Assembly: GCF_008801695.1 (NCBI RefSeq)
Contig: NZ_VZPF01000006.1
Span: 1 to 64,000, forward strand
Direction: 5' to 3'
Source: Pantoea stewartii subsp. stewartii
GTDB lineage: Bacteria; Pseudomonadota; Gammaproteobacteria; Enterobacterales; Enterobacteriaceae
DNA length: 64,000 bases
Each line of letters begins with the position of its first letter. The first letter of the stretch is position 1. The notes beneath the pieces are model-generated. The model was not told the origin of the DNA, ran no database searches, and saw only the letters and a list, made by a program, of their open reading frames with translations. Shown here one piece after another: positions 61,247 to 64,000 of the stretch. The position numbers were made by a program, and so were the translations under genes.

Positions 61247-62656
61247 ATGCCTAAACAACGTGAAATCCGCTTAAATGCCTTTGATATGAATTGCGTGGGT
61301 CATCAGTCACCCGGCCTGTGGGCGCATCCGCGCGATCGCTCCTGGCAGTACAAAGACCTGGAATACTGGACAGACTTAGCCGTGCTGCTGGAGCGCGGTA
61401 AATTTGACGGCCTGTTTATCGCCGATGTACTGGGCATTTATGATGTTTTTAACGGCAACAATGATGCCGCCCTTCGCAGTGCCTCTCAGGTGCCGGTTAA
61501 CGATCCGCTGGCGCTGATCATCCCAATGGCGATGGTCACTCAGCATCTCGGTTTCGGCCTGACCTCCTCGCTTTCGTTTGAGCATCCTTATCCGTTTGCG
61601 CGCAGGATGTCGACGCTGGACCATCTTACCAAAGGGCGGATTGGCTGGAACATCGTCACCTCCTATCTGGAAAGCGGCGCACGCAATCTGGGCCAGGCCA
61701 CGCAAACCCGTCATGATGCCCGGTACGATTATGCAGATGAGTATTTGCAGGTGGTTTATAAACTGCTGGAAGGCAGCTGGGAAGACGACGCCGTTATTCG
61801 CGACCGGGAGCGCCATATCTTCAGCGATCCGAACAAAGTCCATCCGATCAACCATCAGGGCACCTTTTTCCAGGTGCCGGGCATTCACCTGTGTGAGCCG
61901 TCACCACAGCGCACGCCGGTGTTATATCAGGCGGGTGCCTCCAGCCGCGGTAAAGCTTTTGCCGCGCAACATGCCGAGTGCGTGTTTGTTGCCGCGCCGT
62001 CTAAGGTGCTGCTCAGGAAAACCGTGGCCGATATTCGTCGGCGCGCAGAGGAGGCCGGACGCGATCCGCGCAGCATTCTCATTTTCAATATGCAAACCGT
62101 GATCGTGGGCGAGACCGATAAGCTGGCCCAGGCCAAATGGCAGGATTACAAACGTTATGTCAGCCACGAAGGTGCCCTTGCCCTGATTTCCGGCTGGACC
62201 GGCATTGACTTTAGTCAGTATCAACCCGATCAGGTGTTTAAACATCTTCATACCGATGCGATTCAGTCTGTTGTAGAGAGCTTCTCGACCGCCGATCCGC
62301 AGCGTGAATGGACGGTGCAAAACATGGCCGACTGGGTAGGCATTGGCGGCTTTGGGCCGCTGCTGGTGGGCAGCACCGAAACCGTGGCAGATGAACTGCA
62401 GAGCTGGGTGGAGGAAACAGACGTTGACGGTTTTAATCTGGCTTATGCCGTTACTCATGAAACCTTTGCTGACGTCGTGAACCTGCTGGTGCCGGAACTG
62501 CAAAAACGCGGCGTATATAAGCAGGATTACCAGCCCGGCACGTTACGTGAGAAACTTTTTGGGCTGGGCGATCGCCTTACTCATCCTCATCCTGGTGCCA
62601 GCTACCGACGCACGCCCTCGTCAGCGGGCCTGATCGTCCCTGCTGAAGCCTCATAA
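61247..62656 (+). CDS. NtaA/SnaA/DszA-family FMNH2-dependent monooxygenase
   Basis: A 469-residue luciferase-like monooxygenase. Conserved blocks are RLNAFDMNCVGHQSPGLW, HPYPFARRMSTLDHLTKGRIGWNIVTS, LYQAGASSRGKAFAAQHAECVF and the C-terminal FVNLLVPELQKRG-like segment. Relatives oxidise nitrilotriacetate, pristinamycin or dibenzothiophene sulfone. In this context an organosulfur substrate such as an alkyl or aryl sulfone/thioether is likely. RBS CAGGAG. A strong terminator follows. No flavin reductase is seen in the window. Confidence 0.9.
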   Translation: MPKQREIRLNAFDMNCVGHQSPGLWAHPRDRSWQYKDLEYWTDLAVLLERGKFDGLFIADVLGIYDVFNGNNDAALRSASQVPVNDPLALIIPMAMVTQHLGFGLTSSLSFEHPYPFARRMSTLDHLTKGRIGWNIVTSYLESGARNLGQATQTRHDARYDYADEYLQVVYKLLEGSWEDDAVIRDRERHIFSDPNKVHPINHQGTFFQVPGIHLCEPSPQRTPVLYQAGASSRGKAFAAQHAECVFVAAPSKVLLRKTVADIRRRAEEAGRDPRSILIFNMQTVIVGETDKLAQAKWQDYKRYVSHEGALALISGWTGIDFSQYQPDQVFKHLHTDAIQSVVESFSTADPQREWTVQNMADWVGIGGFGPLLVGSTETVADELQSWVEETDVDGFNLAYAVTHETFADVVNLLVPELQKRGVYKQDYQPGTLREKLFGLGDRLTHPHPGASYRRTPSSAGLIVPAEAS

Positions 62657-62697
62657 CATAACGAGACGGCTTCGTTAGCCTGATTCACCCAACCCAT

Positions 62698-62729
62698 ACC
62701 GGAAGCGTGCCCACGTTTCCGGTCTTTTT
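62698..62729 (+). terminator. Terminator of the monooxygenase operon
   Basis: A 12-bp stem ACCGGAAGCGTG / CACGTTTCCGGT (one G-T) with a 2-nt loop and CTTTTT tail, ~40 bp past the stop codon. Confidence 0.88.
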
Positions 62730-62790
62730 CATGCCTGAAAATAAAAAATAACTTATTGAAATTAAAGCAATCCTTATCACTTTTTCATGT

Positions 62791-62819
62791 TTGTTTACTG
62801 CGTATGCACTGCTTATAAA
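62791..62819 (+). promoter_or_regulatory. Sigma-70-like promoter of the MFS transporter gene
   Basis: TTGTTT, a 17-bp spacer, and TATAAA, 33 bp before the ATG at 62853. Confidence 0.6.
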
Positions 62820-62852
62820 GGCAGCACCTGTACAGACAATAACGAGGATAAC

Positions 62853-64000
62853 ATGAGCACTCTCAATATCGATGATTATGTGGCGATCCCCTCGCCGCCT
62901 TCCACACCGATTCGCTCCGTCAACGATGTGGCCCGACTGATCAATACGCAAAGTGACAAAAACAGCTATGCGCGCTGGATCGTGTTTCTGGCGCTGGGCG
63001 GCGTTTTTCTGGATGCCTATGACCTCACGACGCTGTCCTACGGCATCGATGATGTCGTTAAGACGTTTAGCTTAACGCCAACCTTAACCGGGCTGGTCAC
63101 CTCCTCCATTATGATCGGCACCATTGTGGGCAACCTGGCTGGCGGCTGGCTGACCGATAAATACGGTCGCTATTCGGTGTTTATGGCAGACATGCTTTTT
63201 TTCGTCGTTTCTGCCCTCGCTGCCGGTCTGGCTCCGAATGTCTGGGTAATGATCGGGGCGCGCTTTTTGATGGGCATTGGTGTGGGAATGGATTTGCCTG
63301 TGGCCATGGCCTATCTGGCCGAGTTCTCGAAGTTTTCGGGTAAAGGCAACAAAGCTGCGCGACTGGCGGCCTGGTGCCCGATGTGGTATGCCGCCTCGTC
63401 GGTCTGCTTTTTCATCATCTTCGCCCTCTACTTCCTGTTGCCAGCCCAGCACATTGACTGGCTGTGGCGGGCATCGCTGTTGTTTGGTGCCGTGCCTGCC
63501 CTGCTGATTATTGCCGTGCGCAGCAAGTTTATGAATGAATCGCCTTTATGGGCGGCTAATCAGGGAGATTTACGCGGTGCCGTCCGTATTCTGCGTGAGT
63601 CCTATGGCATCCAGGCACATGAAGATAAGTCCTCTGCCATCGAGCCTGTCGCACCGGCGGTCAGTTTCCGCGTGCTGTTCCAGAAGCCATATCGCGAACG
63701 CACTATCGTGGCAGCGGTGATGAACGCCTGTATCGCTTTTGAATACACGGCTATCGCGTTTTTCCTGCCCTCGATTCTGGCGCAGTTTCTGGGCGCGGGC
63801 GTGTTCGAAACCATTGCCGCCTCACTGGGACTTAATGCGCTGTTCGCCTTTACCGGCGGCCTGCTGGGCATGCGACTGGCCTGGAAATTTCCCTCTCGTC
63901 ATGTGGCCATCGCGGGGTTTGCGCTACAGTTTATCGCCCTGATTTCACTGGCCTTGATCGGGCATCCTGAAGCCACTTACGGTGTGGTCTTTGCCATTCT
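62853..64000 (+). CDS. MFS transporter, truncated by the window end
   Basis: The first ~382 residues of a major facilitator. After a ~40-residue polar N-terminus come TM1 (WIVFLALGGVFLDAYDLTTL) with an acidic pair, motif A (GGWLTDKYGRYSVF), the RFLMGIGVGMDLPVAMAYLAEF stretch typical of sugar-porter/aromatic-acid-proton symporter types, and several further TMs. RBS ACGAGG. The fit with neighbours suggests uptake of the organosulfur substrate; that is inference. The frame is open at position 64000. Confidence 0.88.
   Translation, partial: MSTLNIDDYVAIPSPPSTPIRSVNDVARLINTQSDKNSYARWIVFLALGGVFLDAYDLTTLSYGIDDVVKTFSLTPTLTGLVTSSIMIGTIVGNLAGGWLTDKYGRYSVFMADMLFFVVSALAAGLAPNVWVMIGARFLMGIGVGMDLPVAMAYLAEFSKFSGKGNKAARLAAWCPMWYAASSVCFFIIFALYFLLPAQHIDWLWRASLLFGAVPALLIIAVRSKFMNESPLWAANQGDLRGAVRILRESYGIQAHEDKSSAIEPVAPAVSFRVLFQKPYRERTIVAAVMNACIAFEYTAIAFFLPSILAQFLGAGVFETIAASLGLNALFAFTGGLLGMRLAWKFPSRHVAIAGFALQFIALISLALIGHPEATYGVVFAI

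Overview
The window is chromosomal DNA of a motile enterobacterium. From 0.9 to 30 kb and from 31.6 to 51 kb the gene order closely follows the Escherichia coli yebE-purT-zwf-pykA-znu-ruv-aspS-cmo-cutC-argS-flh-che-mot-flhDC-ots region, and the proteins are close to but distinct from E. coli. Missing genes (edd, hexR, yebFG, yecD, uspC) and inserted ones (MdfA-like pump, aqpZ, a MalY/PatB-like lyase) suggest Erwiniaceae, most likely Pantoea or a relative. That placement is inference.

Layout. 0-1 kb: ptrB cut by the end of an IS66-like element that runs off the left edge. 1-8.9 kb: yebE, purT with a PurR operator, eda, zwf, pykA and an MdfA-like pump. 8.9-13.9 kb: envelope genes lpxM and mepM, then divergent znuA / znuCB around a Zur box. 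13.9-19.4 kb: ruvB, ruvA, ruvC, yebC, nudB, aspS, with a LexA box inside the ruvC terminator hairpin. 19.6-28.6 kb: yecE, yecN, cmoAB, a LysE-type exporter, gldA, a YnfC-like protein, cutC, a C-S lyase, yecM and an unannotated 39-residue membrane peptide. 28.7-31.5 kb: argS, aqpZ.

31.6-47.8 kb is a flagellar and chemotaxis block, all on the minus strand: flhBAE; two receptors with cheRBYZ; motAB-cheAW; flhDC. Strong sigma-28 promoters precede both receptors. A third lies inside flhC and, with a terminator before motA, matches the MotR small RNA. A 173-bp IS903-type MITE with a perfect 9-bp target duplication sits 28 bp upstream of flhD, separating it from its CRP-site promoter region. MotB carries an extra Ala/Ser/Thr tail of 15-residue repeats. 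Several chemotaxis and lipid A proteins show substitutions at normally invariant residues (LpxM catalytic His to Asp, receptor tail NWETF to NRETF, CheA N-box Val to Gly, receptor Arg to Pro).

48-54.7 kb: a long flhD-otsA intergenic region, otsAB (trehalose), pmrAB (basRS) facing a small membrane peptide, and msrA. 54.8-55.3 kb: tRNA-Ser(GGA), followed by two 167-bp repeats carrying copies of the tRNA 3' end and inverted T-arm copies. Beyond this tRNA the window looks accessory: a frameshifted SsuA-like binding protein, an unusual sigma-54 activator (AAA+, Fis helix-turn-helix, C-terminal SsuA-like domain), and a divergent organosulfur set: SsuD-type monooxygenase, FAD/NAD(P)-binding protein, NtaA/DszA-type monooxygenase and a truncated MFS transporter. 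The divergent operon has a good sigma-54 promoter and two palindromes spaced three helical turns apart, so this part reads as a self-contained organosulfur-sensing and desulfurisation system and is the most novel-looking part of the window.
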